Below are positions 38,817 to 49,606 of a stretch of 64,000 nucleotides of DNA, in pieces. Under the pieces are notes generated by a model. That model worked only from the letters and a program-made list of their open reading frames with translations, ran no database searches and was not told where the DNA came from. This DNA comes from an uncultured Flavobacteriaceae bacterium (GTDB lineage: Bacteria > Bacteroidota > Bacteroidia > Flavobacteriales > Flavobacteriaceae), in contig CAJJAZ010000004.1 in assembly GCA_905182295.1 (NCBI GenBank), positions 1 through 64,000 on the forward strand, in the 5' to 3' direction. The position numbers and the translations under genes were made by a program. Position 1 is the first letter of the stretch, and the number at the start of each line of letters is the position of its first letter.

Positions 38817-40192
38817 TACACCGGTCTATTAGGATCCCAAGATTCTAGGTATTCAGCGATTGTCTTAATAAACATACCACCCAGCGCCCCATTCACCACC
38901 CTGTGGTCATAAGAATGAGACAAGAACATTTTGGAGCGAATCCCAATAAAATCTCCCTCATTGGTTTCTATCACAGCTGGTACTTTTCTAATCGCACCCA
39001 AAGCGAGAATACCTACTTGTGGCTGATTGATAATTGGTGTGCCAAAAACACTGCCAAAAGACCCCACATTAGTTACTGTATAAGTCCCCCCTTTAATCTC
39101 ATCTGGCTTCAATTTATTGTCTCTAGCCCTAGCCGCTAAATCGTTCACCACCTTAGCCATACCTGTCATATTCAATTGGTCTGCATGCTTTATTACTGGA
39201 ACAATAAGGTTCCCGTCTGGAAGGGCAGCAGCCATACCGATATGAATGTTTTTATGCTTTACAATACGGTCTCCCTCAAGGGAGATATTCATCATAGGAT
39301 ACTTTTTTAAAGCCACTGCGACTGCCTCCATAAAAATAGGTGTGAATGTAAATTTCTCTCCTTCTCTTTGGACGAATACCTCTTTTACCTTATTTCTCCA
39401 GGCCACAATTTTAGTCACATCTACCTCAATAAAACTCTGCACATGGGCAGACGTCTGCACACTACTCATCATATGCTGCGCGATGAGTTTCCCCATCCTA
39501 CTCATTTCCACCACTTCAGAGGCTGCATGACCCACGCCAGTTGGAATAGACATCTGAGCAGAAGCTGCTTTTGATTCAGAAGAAGCTAGATTGGTTTGAT
39601 CTTTTATTGCCGTAGGTACATGTCCCACAGGAGCAATTTTTTTTCGTGACGCAACAAACAATAAAATATCATTTTTAGTCACCCTACCTTCACTTCCAGA
39701 ACCCGCAATTTGAGTTAAATCTAAAAGAGACAAGCCCTCTTGCTTGGCAATGTTTTTTACCAATGGCGAATAAAAACGTTTGTCATCAGAAGCTTGATCA
39801 ACCGCCACAGAAGGTGTTGGAATATAAGGCACCTCTGCAGCAATTTCTGCTTCTATTTCTACAGTGTTTTGTCCAGAACGGTCTAATTCATTACTGATAG
39901 GATTTTCTGTTGCAACTGCTTCTTGGCCTTTGGCCGATGCCGGCAAGTCGCCCTCCGTCTCTATCACTGCAATCACCGCGCCAACTTGCACCACCTGGTC
40001 TACCTCAAAAAATTTCTCTATAAGTATCCCAGAAACCTCGCTCGGAACCTCTGTGTCTACCTTATCAGTAGCGATCTCCAGAACCCCTTCTTCTTGTTCA
40101 ATAGCGTCTCCAACATCTTTTAACCAAGCAGTCAGGGTTGCCTCTGCAACACTTTCCCCCATCTGAGGCAGTTTTAATTCAAATCTTGCCAT
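38816..40192 (-). CDS. dihydrolipoamide acyltransferase (2-oxoacid dehydrogenase E2)
   Basis: Lipoyl domain EIATDKVDTEVPSE, E3-binding domain, catalytic SHSYDHRVVNGALGG. Confidence 0.93.
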   Translation of the reverse strand: MARFELKLPQMGESVAEATLTAWLKDVGDAIEQEEGVLEIATDKVDTEVPSEVSGILIEKFFEVDQVVQVGAVIAVIETEGDLPASAKGQEAVATENPISNELDRSGQNTVEIEAEIAAEVPYIPTPSVAVDQASDDKRFYSPLVKNIAKQEGLSLLDLTQIAGSGSEGRVTKNDILLFVASRKKIAPVGHVPTAIKDQTNLASSESKAASAQMSIPTGVGHAASEVVEMSRMGKLIAQHMMSSVQTSAHVQSFIEVDVTKIVAWRNKVKEVFVQREGEKFTFTPIFMEAVAVALKKYPMMNISLEGDRIVKHKNIHIGMAAALPDGNLIVPVIKHADQLNMTGMAKVVNDLAARARDNKLKPDEIKGGTYTVTNVGSFGSVFGTPIINQPQVGILALGAIRKVPAVIETNEGDFIGIRSKMFLSHSYDHRVVNGALGGMFIKTIAEYLESWDPNRPV

Positions 40193-40275
40193 ATGTATAA
40201 TTATAGTGCTTTATTTGTTTGTTTTTTTGCAAAAATAGCATAAAAACTCTTCATTACTGACTTTACCCTAATTTA

Positions 40276-40893
40276 CTATGCTTTTAATGCGTTTTCAAAT
40301 GGAATTCTCTGAAGTATACTCCTCCCTAGGGTGACCTCATCTGCATATTCCAATTCATCTCCAACAGAAATTCCTCTAGCTATGGTAGATGTCTTAATTC
40401 CCAAACCTTCTATTTGCTTAAAAATATAAAAGTTAGTGGTATCTCCTTCCATCGAGGCACTCATGGCAAAAATAACTTCTTTGACCTCTCCTATTCTTAA
40501 TTTCTCTACCAGTGGTGTAATATTCAAGTCTCCGGGACCAATACCTTCCATAGGAGAAATCTTACCTCCTAGGACAAAATACAAACCGTTGTATTGAGAG
40601 GTGTTTTCTATGGCCATTATATCTCTAATGTCTTCTACCACACAAAGCAAACTCCTATCTCTTTTGCCATTAGCACAGATATGACATTGGGTGGTGTCTG
40701 ATATACCAAAACAATTAGAACAGTATTTAATCTCTGTTTTTAAATGGACCAAAGCAGCAGCTAAATCAGTGGTTTGGGAAGCTTCCTGTCTGAGTAAATG
40801 CAATACCAACCGCAAGGCTGTTCTCTTACCAATTCCAGGTAATTGAGACATCTCATTCACTGCATTTTTCAATAATTTAGAAGAAAATTCCAT
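40276..40893 (-). CDS. recR: recombination protein RecR
   Basis: [17 protein letters not shown] HhH, Cys4 motif ([16 protein letters not shown]), Toprim [12 protein letters not shown]. Confidence 0.95.
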   Translation of the reverse strand: MEFSSKLLKNAVNEMSQLPGIGKRTALRLVLHLLRQEASQTTDLAAALVHLKTEIKYCSNCFGISDTTQCHICANGKRDRSLLCVVEDIRDIMAIENTSQYNGLYFVLGGKISPMEGIGPGDLNITPLVEKLRIGEVKEVIFAMSASMEGDTTNFYIFKQIEGLGIKTSTIARGISVGDELEYADEVTLGRSILQRIPFENALKA

Positions 40894-41028
40894 GGGGTAA
40901 AAATACAATATTTAGCATACATCAACACGGCAATTTTAACTTTCTACCCCAATACATTTCCGCTCAATTAAAAGCCATGATCCATTTAAAAGAAACTGAT
41001 GTATATTGTGGCCATAAAACCCATCCAA

Positions 41029-42486
41029 ATGAGTCCAACTGCTATAGTCGTTTTAATCAGTCTTTATTTTCTAGTGCTCATGGGCATTTCTTTTGCCACC
41101 TCAAAAAATGACTCCAATGATGATTTTTTTAAGGCTGGAGGAAAATCTCCATGGTATTTAGTTGCCTTTGGCATGATTGGCGCTTCTTTATCTGGAGTGA
41201 CTTTTATTTCAGTTCCCGGTTGGGTTGCCAGTACAGGATTTAGCTATATGCAAGTGGTCTTTGGTTACCTGGCCGGTTATTTTATTATTGCATTTGTCTT
41301 AATGCCTATTTATTACAAAGCCAATCTCACCTCTATCTACGAATACTTAAATACCAGATTTGGGGTCGTCAGTTATAAAACTGGGGCATTTTTCTTTTTT
41401 ATCTCAAGGGTACTTGGAGCCTCATTCAGACTTTTCTTAGTGGCTATTGTATTACAACAATTTGTTTTTGATAGCTGGGGAGTTCCTTTTGAAGCTACCG
41501 TCATACTATCCATACTCTTAATATGGGCTTATACCTTTAGAGGGGGTATAAAGACGATCGTATGGACGGACACGCTACAAACACTATTTATGTTATTGGC
41601 CGTAGGATTTTCCATCTATTTCATCAATCAAAAATTGGGATGGACTATGGGAGAATTTCTTTCAAGCGAAGCACTGAATCTATTAAGCGACCTTTGGGTA
41701 ACGGACACTTTGTATGAAAAAAACCACCTTGTAAAATCCTTTTTTGGAGGACTTTTCATCGCAGTTTGCATGACAGGTCTGGATCAGGATATGATGCAAA
41801 AAAACTTGAGTTGTAGGGACGTAGGAGCTGCACAGAAAAACATGATTACTTTTAGCCTGGTTTTAGTTGTAGTAAATCTAATTTTCTTGCTGCTAGGCGC
41901 CTTGCTATTTATCTATGCAGAGCGTTTTAATATAGCCATGCCACTTTTAGACGGTAGCCCAAAAACAGACCTTTTATTTCCAGAAATAGCGCTCAATAGC
42001 GGTCTACCGATTTGGGTGGGAATTACTTTTATGCTAGGGCTCATTGCAGCAGCATATAGCAGTGCAGATTCTGCTTTAACTTCTTTAACCACCTCTTTTT
42101 GTATTGACTTCTTGGGTATTGAAAAGCAAGCGCCAAATACCCAAAAAAGTACCAGAAAAAAAGTGCATATAGGTATGAGCGCTCTGTTGGTATTAGTGAT
42201 AATAAGTTTCAAATACGTACTGGATAAAAATATTATTGATGGGCTTCTCACAGTGGCCACTTACACCTATGGCCCCCTCTTAGGGCTATTTGCCTTTGGC
42301 GTATTGACCAAACATCAGATTAAAGACCAATACGCATGGGTAGTAGCGCTAGTTGTTTTGGGACTCATTATTACCATAGCCAGCCTCCCTGTTGCCTGGT
42401 TAAATGGATATATCATTGGATATGAACTATTGCCGTTAAACGGACTTCTTACCTTTTTAGGATTGTACCTCATTCGTAAAAAGTAG
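41029..42486 (+). CDS. sodium:solute symporter (SSS family)
   Basis: [49 protein letters not shown]. Confidence 0.92.
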   Translation: MSPTAIVVLISLYFLVLMGISFATSKNDSNDDFFKAGGKSPWYLVAFGMIGASLSGVTFISVPGWVASTGFSYMQVVFGYLAGYFIIAFVLMPIYYKANLTSIYEYLNTRFGVVSYKTGAFFFFISRVLGASFRLFLVAIVLQQFVFDSWGVPFEATVILSILLIWAYTFRGGIKTIVWTDTLQTLFMLLAVGFSIYFINQKLGWTMGEFLSSEALNLLSDLWVTDTLYEKNHLVKSFFGGLFIAVCMTGLDQDMMQKNLSCRDVGAAQKNMITFSLVLVVVNLIFLLLGALLFIYAERFNIAMPLLDGSPKTDLLFPEIALNSGLPIWVGITFMLGLIAAAYSSADSALTSLTTSFCIDFLGIEKQAPNTQKSTRKKVHIGMSALLVLVIISFKYVLDKNIIDGLLTVATYTYGPLLGLFAFGVLTKHQIKDQYAWVVALVVLGLIITIASLPVAWLNGYIIGYELLPLNGLLTFLGLYLIRKK

Positions 42487-42493
42487 TGCAAAA

Positions 42494-42536
42494 AAAAAAG
42501 AGGGCTTTATTATAAATATAAAAGCCTCTTTTTTAA
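42494..42536. terminator. bidirectional terminator between symporter and fabH
   Basis: AAAAGAGGGCTTT/AAAGCCTCTTTT stem with flanking A and T tracts. Confidence 0.7.
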
Positions 42537-42554
42537 ATATTGTATGGATTTTTT

Positions 42555-43568
42555 TTACCACCTAATAATGGCAGAGCCCCAGGTAAATCCACTACCAAAA
42601 GCAGCCAATACCACTAGATCTCCTTCTTTGACCTTTCCTTGCTCCCAAGCTTCTGTAAGCGCTATAGGAATAGATGCAGCAGTAGTATTTCCATACTTCA
42701 TTATATTGTTAAACACCTGATCATCAGATAAACCAAATTTCTTTTGAATAAATTGAGCAATTCTAAGATTCGCTTGGTGGGGTACCAGCAAAGAAATGTC
42801 TTCTTTAGTGAGTTCATTTGCCTTGAGTCCTTCATTGATGACTTCTGAAAAACGCACTACTGCATTTTTAAACACAAACTGGCCATCCATATAAGGATAG
42901 TAAGACAGGTCCTCAGGATCATTATCTTCTAAAATATCTGTCACCCACCTACTTCCCATTCCTGGAGCTAATAAAGAAAGTGCCTCTGCATGTTCTCCTT
43001 CAGAATGCAAGTGTGTAGACAAAATACCTTTGGTTAAATCTTCTTCTCTGGATACAATTGCAGCTCCAGCTCCATCGCCAAAAATTACAGATATATTTCT
43101 CCCTCTTGTGGTCATATCCATTCCATGTGACTGCAGCTCTGAACCAATAACAAGGACATTTTTATACATCCCAGACTTAACGTATTGGTCTGCCACGGAT
43201 AGCGCATATACAAATCCAGAGCATTGGTTTCTCACATCCAAAGCACCAACGGTGTTTATACCTAAATCTCTCTGAACCAATACACCAGGGCCAGGGAAAT
43301 AATAATCTGGACTAAGGGTGGCAAAAACAATAAAATCAATTTCTTGTTTGTCTATTCCGGCTCTTTCTATAGCTACCTGAGCAGCTTTAACACCCATAGT
43401 TGTGGTAGTCTCTCCTGATCCTTTTACAACATGCCTTCTCTCTTCAATACCGGTACGCTCTTTAATCCAAGCATCATTGGTATCAATTACTTGAGACAAA
43501 TCATCATTTGTGACTATATTTTCAGGTACGTAATGGCCTAAACCAATAATTTTTGAGTGGTATGTCAT
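42555..43568 (-). CDS. fabH: 3-oxoacyl-ACP synthase III family
   Basis: DAWIKERTGIEERRHV, VRNQCSGFVYALSVAD active-site Cys, HQANLRI, GNTTAASIP. Confidence 0.9.
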   Translation of the reverse strand: MTYHSKIIGLGHYVPENIVTNDDLSQVIDTNDAWIKERTGIEERRHVVKGSGETTTTMGVKAAQVAIERAGIDKQEIDFIVFATLSPDYYFPGPGVLVQRDLGINTVGALDVRNQCSGFVYALSVADQYVKSGMYKNVLVIGSELQSHGMDMTTRGRNISVIFGDGAGAAIVSREEDLTKGILSTHLHSEGEHAEALSLLAPGMGSRWVTDILEDNDPEDLSYYPYMDGQFVFKNAVVRFSEVINEGLKANELTKEDISLLVPHQANLRIAQFIQKKFGLSDDQVFNNIMKYGNTTAASIPIALTEAWEQGKVKEGDLVVLAAFGSGFTWGSAIIRW

Positions 43569-43609
43569 CTTAAATTGTTTCTTGAGACTGCAATATAGTA
43601 AGAATTCTA

Positions 43610-44941
43610 TTATACTAAAGACAAGTCTTTGTAGGTGTTTACAGATACTTTGGCTTTGAGATCAAACAATAAATTAAACAAACCAAAGAAGGTTCTATTA
43701 ATGTATAAGAAATGCTTAGACCCTCTATTCCCATTCATTTTTCGAATGCTTGGGTCATTGGCGTAACGTTCACTCAATGAGGCTATATTACTCCAAAATA
43801 CAGGATTTCCAAAATCAAATACTTCCTTGTGAAATGGTGCAGTAAACAAACTGAGCATTTCATGAAAAAGCGCTTTGAAGTATGCCACTTCCTCCATTGA
43901 ATCTAATGGCGTAATAATCTCTAACTCTTTGAGTTTTTCCATAAATAGAATAGGATCTTTTAAACTTTTTTCATTGGCCAACTCAAAATAGGGTACATAG
44001 AAATTTTCAGGAATGAATTTAATACAACCAAAATCTATGGCGACCAATTCTGGACTTCCCGATTGGGTTTCAGAAGGCCTAATGAGAAAATTTCCTGGGT
44101 GAGGGTCTGCATGAACCTTTCTAAGCATATGAATCTGATACATATAAAAGTCCCATAAAGCCTGACCGAGTAAATTTCCATGCGCTTCAGAAAAGGGTTT
44201 AGCTACATATTCACTTAAATGTTCTCCTTGAATCCAATCCATTGTAATAATCCTGGTATTGGACATGGATGGATAATATTCTGGAAAAGATATGTTTGCA
44301 ATAGCATTACAAGCCTTAGAAATTTCTTGACTTTGCACTACCTCTAATACGTAATCGGTTTCTTCGATAAGTTTATCTTCTACCTCTTTAAAATACTTGT
44401 CAGTATCTTGACCTTTCAAATTAAACATTCTCAAAGCAACAGGCCTTACTAGTGCCAAATCAGATTTTACACTGTCTGCAACACCAGGGTATTGAATTTT
44501 GACAGCGAGTGTTTTACCATCTTTGGTTGCTTTGTGTACTTGACCTATACTCGCTGCATTAATAGAATCTTTAGAAAAAGTATCGTATACCTCTTCTGGA
44601 AAAGCGCCCTGATACTTCTTGAATACTTTTCTGACTAGGGGTGCTGAAAGTGGTGGCACAGAAAACTGCGCCAAAGAAAATTGCTCTACAAATGCCCTAG
44701 GAAGTAGGTTTTTTTCCATACTCAGCATTTGGGCAACCTTAAGAGCACTCCCTTTGAGATCCTTCAATCCATCGTAAATATCTTCTGCGTTGTCTTGGTT
44801 GAGCTGCTCCTTGTCTAAACTTGGCGTAATCATTTTCTTGGTGTAGTACTTTGCGTAATTACCGCCAATTTTAATTCCAGTTTTAACTAAAGTCGTGGCT
44901 CTTTCGATCTTGCCCGTAGGAATATGGTCTAATGTTTTCAT
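43610..44941 (-). CDS. ABC1/AarF/UbiB family atypical kinase
   Basis: LKGSALKVAQMLSME, SIGQVHKATKDGKTLAVKIQYPG, VHADPHPGNFLI. Confidence 0.92.
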   Translation of the reverse strand: MKTLDHIPTGKIERATTLVKTGIKIGGNYAKYYTKKMITPSLDKEQLNQDNAEDIYDGLKDLKGSALKVAQMLSMEKNLLPRAFVEQFSLAQFSVPPLSAPLVRKVFKKYQGAFPEEVYDTFSKDSINAASIGQVHKATKDGKTLAVKIQYPGVADSVKSDLALVRPVALRMFNLKGQDTDKYFKEVEDKLIEETDYVLEVVQSQEISKACNAIANISFPEYYPSMSNTRIITMDWIQGEHLSEYVAKPFSEAHGNLLGQALWDFYMYQIHMLRKVHADPHPGNFLIRPSETQSGSPELVAIDFGCIKFIPENFYVPYFELANEKSLKDPILFMEKLKELEIITPLDSMEEVAYFKALFHEMLSLFTAPFHKEVFDFGNPVFWSNIASLSERYANDPSIRKMNGNRGSKHFLYINRTFFGLFNLLFDLKAKVSVNTYKDLSLV

Positions 44942-44949
44942 TAATTGGA

Positions 44950-45621
44950 CTAAGCCATGCGCTCTTTAAATAAAAATTTTCCTAGGTCAAATACCTGCTC
45001 GAGGGGCGTATTATTAAAAACTTCGAAAACAGTATTGATAGATTTTTCAATAAGAATATCTGTTTTCTCAAAACCTGGAGAACTGTCGTCCATCCAAAAT
45101 TTAATAGTAAAAATAAGTTGTACCCATGCAGCTTCAGAAAAAATGGCTGGTTGGAATTGTGTTAATTTTGATTGGGCGCTTGAATTATCAAGATCTATAA
45201 GGTCCTTTGTAAAAGATTTAAAATGATTTCGCAGGCCCTTTAAAGCTACTAAACTAGGTAACATATTTTTATCTGACTTAAGTGTAAATAACACATAAGA
45301 TCTATTTAACGTCAGCAGTTCAAAAAAGCTAAAAAAGAATCCTAGCATTTTCTCTCTGCTAGAAGAATTGGTAAAATCTTCGTTCTTTTGAAGTAGGCGC
45401 ATGGTTTGAGAGAAAAATGCTTCCCACACCCCTTTTTCTAGTGCTTCAATATTTCCAAAAAATTGGTAAAAAGAGACTTCTTCAAAACCGTGGACCTTAC
45501 AAAAACCGTATACAGTCACTGGCTTTTTTTCGTGATTTAACACATCTTCCATGTAGGCAGAAATAATCTGATCTGCATTTAAAACACTTGCTTTTTTAGG
45601 GGATACTTTTTTTGTGGCCAT
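44950..45621 (-). CDS. TetR family transcriptional regulator
   Basis: TetR-like HTH (PVTVYGFCKVHGFEEVSFYQFFGNIEALEKGVWEAFF), adjacent to the ABC1 kinase gene. Confidence 0.8.
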   Translation of the reverse strand: MATKKVSPKKASVLNADQIISAYMEDVLNHEKKPVTVYGFCKVHGFEEVSFYQFFGNIEALEKGVWEAFFSQTMRLLQKNEDFTNSSSREKMLGFFFSFFELLTLNRSYVLFTLKSDKNMLPSLVALKGLRNHFKSFTKDLIDLDNSSAQSKLTQFQPAIFSEAAWVQLIFTIKFWMDDSSPGFEKTDILIEKSINTVFEVFNNTPLEQVFDLGKFLFKERMA

Positions 45622-45699
45622 TAATGATTTTTTGTTTAGATAAAAATACAAAAAAATGAAACTAGATATTAAACGATTATAAATAAGAAACGCACTTTA

Positions 45700-45771
45700 T
45701 TAAAAGTGCGTTTCAAACCTAACCAATAAATAAACATAAGGAGTTGCGAATATTGATCTTGTCTTTTTCAT
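45700..45771 (-). CDS. candidate 23-aa small ORF upstream of tetR
   Basis: MKKTRSIFATPYVYLLVRFETHF; downstream of a TTG-N21-TATATTTG promoter on the minus strand, stop codon in the loop of a hairpin. Confidence 0.4.
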   Translation of the reverse strand: MKKTRSIFATPYVYLLVRFETHF

Positions 45772-45796
45772 AGCAAAGTATTTCCCATCTCCTGTA

Positions 45797-45828
45797 CAAA
45801 TATAGTGAATGTTTAATCATTTATCCAA
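45797..45828 (-). promoter_or_regulatory. Bacteroidota-type promoter upstream of the small ORF/tetR
   Basis: Minus strand TTG (45828-45826), N21, TATATTTG (45804-45797). Confidence 0.6.
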
Positions 45829-45964
45829 ATAGATAAACAAAATTAACATAGTCCTAACATATTACTGTATGTAATTCTGTCGGTAGCTGTGTCAGTTTGT
45901 CATATAACAAAGGCTTGGTATTTTAATTGCTTAGTTCTTTATATAATTTTAAAAGATATAAGTT

Positions 45965-47854
45965 ATGGCCCAAGGCAAGATTAATGTATCAGTGGAAAAT
46001 ATTTTCCCCCTGATTAAAAAGTTTTTATACAGTGATCACGAAATCTTTCTAAGAGAATTAATTTCTAATGCTACAGATGCTACACTTAAATTAAAACACC
46101 TTACCGCTATAGGTGAAGCTAAAGTAGACTATGGCAATCCTCAGATTGAAATTAAAATTGATAAAGAAGGAAAAAAAATTCACATTGCGGACCAAGGTCT
46201 TGGAATGACTTCTGAAGAGGTAGAAAAATACATAAATCAAGTCGCATTTTCGGGAGCAGAAGAATTTCTGGACAAATACAAAGAGGCTGGAAAAGACACT
46301 GGAATTATAGGCCATTTTGGTTTAGGTTTCTACTCTGCTTTTATGGTCGCCCATACAGTAGAAATAATTACCAAAAGTTTTAAAGATGAACCTGCAGCAC
46401 ATTGGACCTGTGATGGATCTCCAAATTTTACATTGGAAGCAGCGGACAAAAAGGACAGAGGTACAGAAATCATTCTTCATGTAGCAGAAGATTCATTGGA
46501 GTTCTTAGAAGAAAGTAAAATCAGTGGATTATTAAACAAGTACAATAAATTCATGCCTGTTCCTATTGTGTTTGGAACTAAAACAGAAACCCTTCCCAAA
46601 CCAGAAGGCGCTAAGGAAGAAGATTCAGCACCTACTCATGAAGTACCAAACATTATTAATAATCCAAATCCAGCATGGACCAAGGCGCCTGCAGATTTAA
46701 ATGAAGAAGAATACAAAGGATTCTACAGAGAATTGTACCCCATGCAGTTCGAAGAGCCCCTGTTTCACATTCACTTAAATGTAGACTATCCTTTTAACCT
46801 CACAGGAATTTTATATTTCCCAAAACTAACCAACGATTTGAATGTCCAAAAGGACAAAATTCAATTGTATCAAAACCAAGTATTTGTTACAGATAATGTA
46901 GAGGGGATTGTACCTGAATTCTTAACCATGCTCAGAGGGGTAATTGACTCTCCAGATATTCCATTAAACGTGTCTAGGTCTTACCTTCAAGCAGACGGAG
47001 CAGTTAAAAAAATCGCTACCTATATCACAAAGAAAGTAGGAGACAAACTGAGTAGTTTATTTAAAAACGACCGGGCAGCTTTTGAAGAAAAGTGGAATGA
47101 TATTAAAATTGTCATTGAATACGGAATGCTTTCTGAAGATAAGTTCTTTGACAAAGCAGACAAGTTCGCACTTTATCCAACAGTAGACGGCTCGTATTTC
47201 ACCTTTGAAGAATTACAAGAAAAATTAAAAGACAACCAAACAGATAAAGATGGTAAATTAATTCTTTTGTACGCTTCAGACAAAGAGTCACAACATGCAT
47301 ATATATTGGCTGCAAAAGCAAAAGGATATGAGGTACTCCTCTTAGATTCTCCTATTGTATCTCATCTGATGCAAAAGCTTGAAACATCTAAAGAGAATAT
47401 TTCCTTTGCCAGAGTAGACGCAGATCCTATGGATAAGCTTATTCAAAAAGAAGAAACCACCATTTCTAAACTTTCGGATGAAGAAAAGGAAACTTTGAAA
47501 TTAAAAATTGAAGGAGTCACTGGAGAATCCGGATTAACCGTTCAATTAGAAGCAATGGATAGTGATAGCGCTCCTTTCGTAATAACAGAACCAGAGTTTA
47601 TGAGAAGGATGAAAGAAATGCAGCAAACCGGAGGTGGCGGCGGAATGTTTGGGATGGGAAACATGCCTGACATGCACAACTTAATTGTCAATATTAACCA
47701 CCCATTGGTCAGTGAAATTCTTCAGACCAAAACACAAAAAAAACAAGAGCGCCTTATCAGCCAATCTATAGATCTAGCAAAACTTTCAAAAGGCCTTTTA
47801 AAAGGAGCTGCCCTAAGTGATTTTATCTCTAGAAGCTATGAGATGATCAAATAA
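45965..47854 (+). CDS. htpG: molecular chaperone HtpG (Hsp90)
   Basis: SDHEIFLRELISNATDAT, GHFGLGFYSAFMVA. Confidence 0.97.
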   Translation: MAQGKINVSVENIFPLIKKFLYSDHEIFLRELISNATDATLKLKHLTAIGEAKVDYGNPQIEIKIDKEGKKIHIADQGLGMTSEEVEKYINQVAFSGAEEFLDKYKEAGKDTGIIGHFGLGFYSAFMVAHTVEIITKSFKDEPAAHWTCDGSPNFTLEAADKKDRGTEIILHVAEDSLEFLEESKISGLLNKYNKFMPVPIVFGTKTETLPKPEGAKEEDSAPTHEVPNIINNPNPAWTKAPADLNEEEYKGFYRELYPMQFEEPLFHIHLNVDYPFNLTGILYFPKLTNDLNVQKDKIQLYQNQVFVTDNVEGIVPEFLTMLRGVIDSPDIPLNVSRSYLQADGAVKKIATYITKKVGDKLSSLFKNDRAAFEEKWNDIKIVIEYGMLSEDKFFDKADKFALYPTVDGSYFTFEELQEKLKDNQTDKDGKLILLYASDKESQHAYILAAKAKGYEVLLLDSPIVSHLMQKLETSKENISFARVDADPMDKLIQKEETTISKLSDEEKETLKLKIEGVTGESGLTVQLEAMDSDSAPFVITEPEFMRRMKEMQQTGGGGGMFGMGNMPDMHNLIVNINHPLVSEILQTKTQKKQERLISQSIDLAKLSKGLLKGAALSDFISRSYEMIK

Positions 47855-47878
47855 TAAATTCATTCATTAGAAGCAATA

Positions 47879-47908
47879 AAAAAAGCCACCCAAAGGGTGG
47901 CTTTTTTT
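47879..47908. terminator. terminator between htpG and PorP/SprF
   Basis: AAAAGCCACCC-AAA-GGGTGGCTTTT. Confidence 0.9.
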
Positions 47909-47925
47909 ATGTTCAGTTAGAAGGG

Positions 47926-48846
47926 CTAATCTTCCTTTTTATCTGTCACTTTCTTTTCAGATACAGCACCAAATTTATACCTTAAAATGAGTTCGTGGGT
48001 ATTCGCTCTTAAGGCTGTGGAAGAAGTTCTCTGACCCATTTCGTAACCATAACCGAAATCCAAACGCTGCATTCCTTTGAATAAAAGCATGGCAGATACA
48101 TAATCATTGTTACTCACTCCTACCCCTATAGACAGTTGCTCTTTTAATTCAATTTGTCCCAAAGCTGTAATTTGATTGGGAGCGTCGCTCACTACCCTAT
48201 ACAACATCATTGGTCTCAATAAAATATTAGCCCCTAAAGGAATTGAAAGACCAGCAGTTCCATAAAAGTGAGGTTTATCTGTGGCTGTAGTAGCAATACC
48301 ATTAGATTCTTTAAAACGCTTACTATTCAAAAAATTAGGCACAGAAATACCTGCAAAAAACTTTTTAGACTGTAGAAAAGCCCCTACTCCAATAGCTGGG
48401 TTCATATAATTATCTACACCAACCAATGACTCGTTAGATTCTTGGGTAATTCTATTTAATTTATTGAGGTCAATGGTATTAAAAATACCACCTGCCTTAA
48501 TTCCCAAATGAAGTTTGGTTCCTTCTGATATTTGAAGTTTATAGCTGTAATCTACTGACACAACGCCTTGGTTTTCTACATATACCTGATCGGAAAGGTA
48601 GCTAAACCCCCAAGAGGCATTATTTTTTACCTTAGTGTTATAGATAAAAGAAGTGGCCCTTGGCGCGTCTTCAATCCCTGACCACGCAGCCCTATAGCCT
48701 ATACTGGCAAAAGCACCTTGTGCCCCTGTAGCAGCCGGATTATACAAGCCCATATTCTGTTCAAAAAACAAAAAATTGGGTTGTTGTTGGGCATAAGAGC
48801 TCCCTAAAAATCCTAAACCAAATAAAAGTATAAAAGTATATTTCAT
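47926..48846 (-). CDS. PorP/SprF family type IX secretion-associated membrane protein
   Basis: Signal peptide, NMGLYNPAATGAQGAFASIGYRAAWSGIEDAPRATSF. Start at MKYTFILLFG. Confidence 0.9.
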   Translation of the reverse strand: MKYTFILLFGLGFLGSSYAQQQPNFLFFEQNMGLYNPAATGAQGAFASIGYRAAWSGIEDAPRATSFIYNTKVKNNASWGFSYLSDQVYVENQGVVSVDYSYKLQISEGTKLHLGIKAGGIFNTIDLNKLNRITQESNESLVGVDNYMNPAIGVGAFLQSKKFFAGISVPNFLNSKRFKESNGIATTATDKPHFYGTAGLSIPLGANILLRPMMLYRVVSDAPNQITALGQIELKEQLSIGVGVSNNDYVSAMLLFKGMQRLDFGYGYEMGQRTSSTALRANTHELILRYKFGAVSEKKVTDKKED

Positions 48847-48932
48847 AACTAACACATATTCTGCCGCCAAAAATACATATTTTTTTTTCAAGTGAAATAT
48901 CCTACAAAAAGCTTTTGATTTACCTTTAAAAG

Positions 48933-49289
48933 ATGCAAGCAACTTTGTCTTTATACTTAATGTCTATCCTCTATGTATTTGGAGGATTTATGCACTTTGT
49001 AAAACCCAAAATTTACCTGAGAATTATGCCTAGGTCTATTCCAAAACTGCTCATTATGGTCTATTTAAGTGGCATTGCAGAAATAATCTTAGGGGTTGGC
49101 GCATTGTTCAAAGAAACCAGAAATGTGGCTTTAATTGGTATTATCCTAATGCTAACACTGTTTTTATGGGTACACTTTTATATGTTAAGCGGCGAAAAGG
49201 AAGCTGCTGGAATACCGAAAATCATACTATACATAAGAATTCCACTTCAATTTCTACTCATGTATTGGGCATATAGCTATTGGATCTAA
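48933..49289 (+). CDS. DoxX-like membrane protein
   Basis: Four TM segments; FGGFMHFVKPKIYLRIMP typical of DoxX-like proteins. Confidence 0.78.
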   Translation: MQATLSLYLMSILYVFGGFMHFVKPKIYLRIMPRSIPKLLIMVYLSGIAEIILGVGALFKETRNVALIGIILMLTLFLWVHFYMLSGEKEAAGIPKIILYIRIPLQFLLMYWAYSYWI

Positions 49290-49313
49290 TTTCTTTTATA
49301 CCTTTGTAATGCT

Positions 49314-49592
49314 ATGAAAAAAGATTTTACAGAAATACAATTAGACCGCATTATAGAAATGGCTTGGGAAGACAGGACTCCTTTTGAAGCCATCACCTTT
49401 CAATTTGGGATCTCTGAACAAGAGACCATTCAAATAATGCGCAGTGAAATGAAACCGAGTAGTTTTAGATTGTGGCGCGCTCGTGTACAAGGAAGAACAA
49501 CCAAACACGCAAAATTAAGGTCTGAGTCCGTAGGCCGATTTAAATGCAATATGCAGCGTCAAATTAGTGGTAATAAAATTTCGAAACGATAA
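49314..49592 (+). CDS. DUF2805/TIGR03643 family protein
   Basis: LDRIIEMAWEDRTPFEAITFQFGISEQETIQIMRSEMKPSSFRLWRARVQGRTTKH. Confidence 0.9.
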   Translation: MKKDFTEIQLDRIIEMAWEDRTPFEAITFQFGISEQETIQIMRSEMKPSSFRLWRARVQGRTTKHAKLRSESVGRFKCNMQRQISGNKISKR

Positions 49593-49606
49593 TTTCGACA
49601 AATAAA

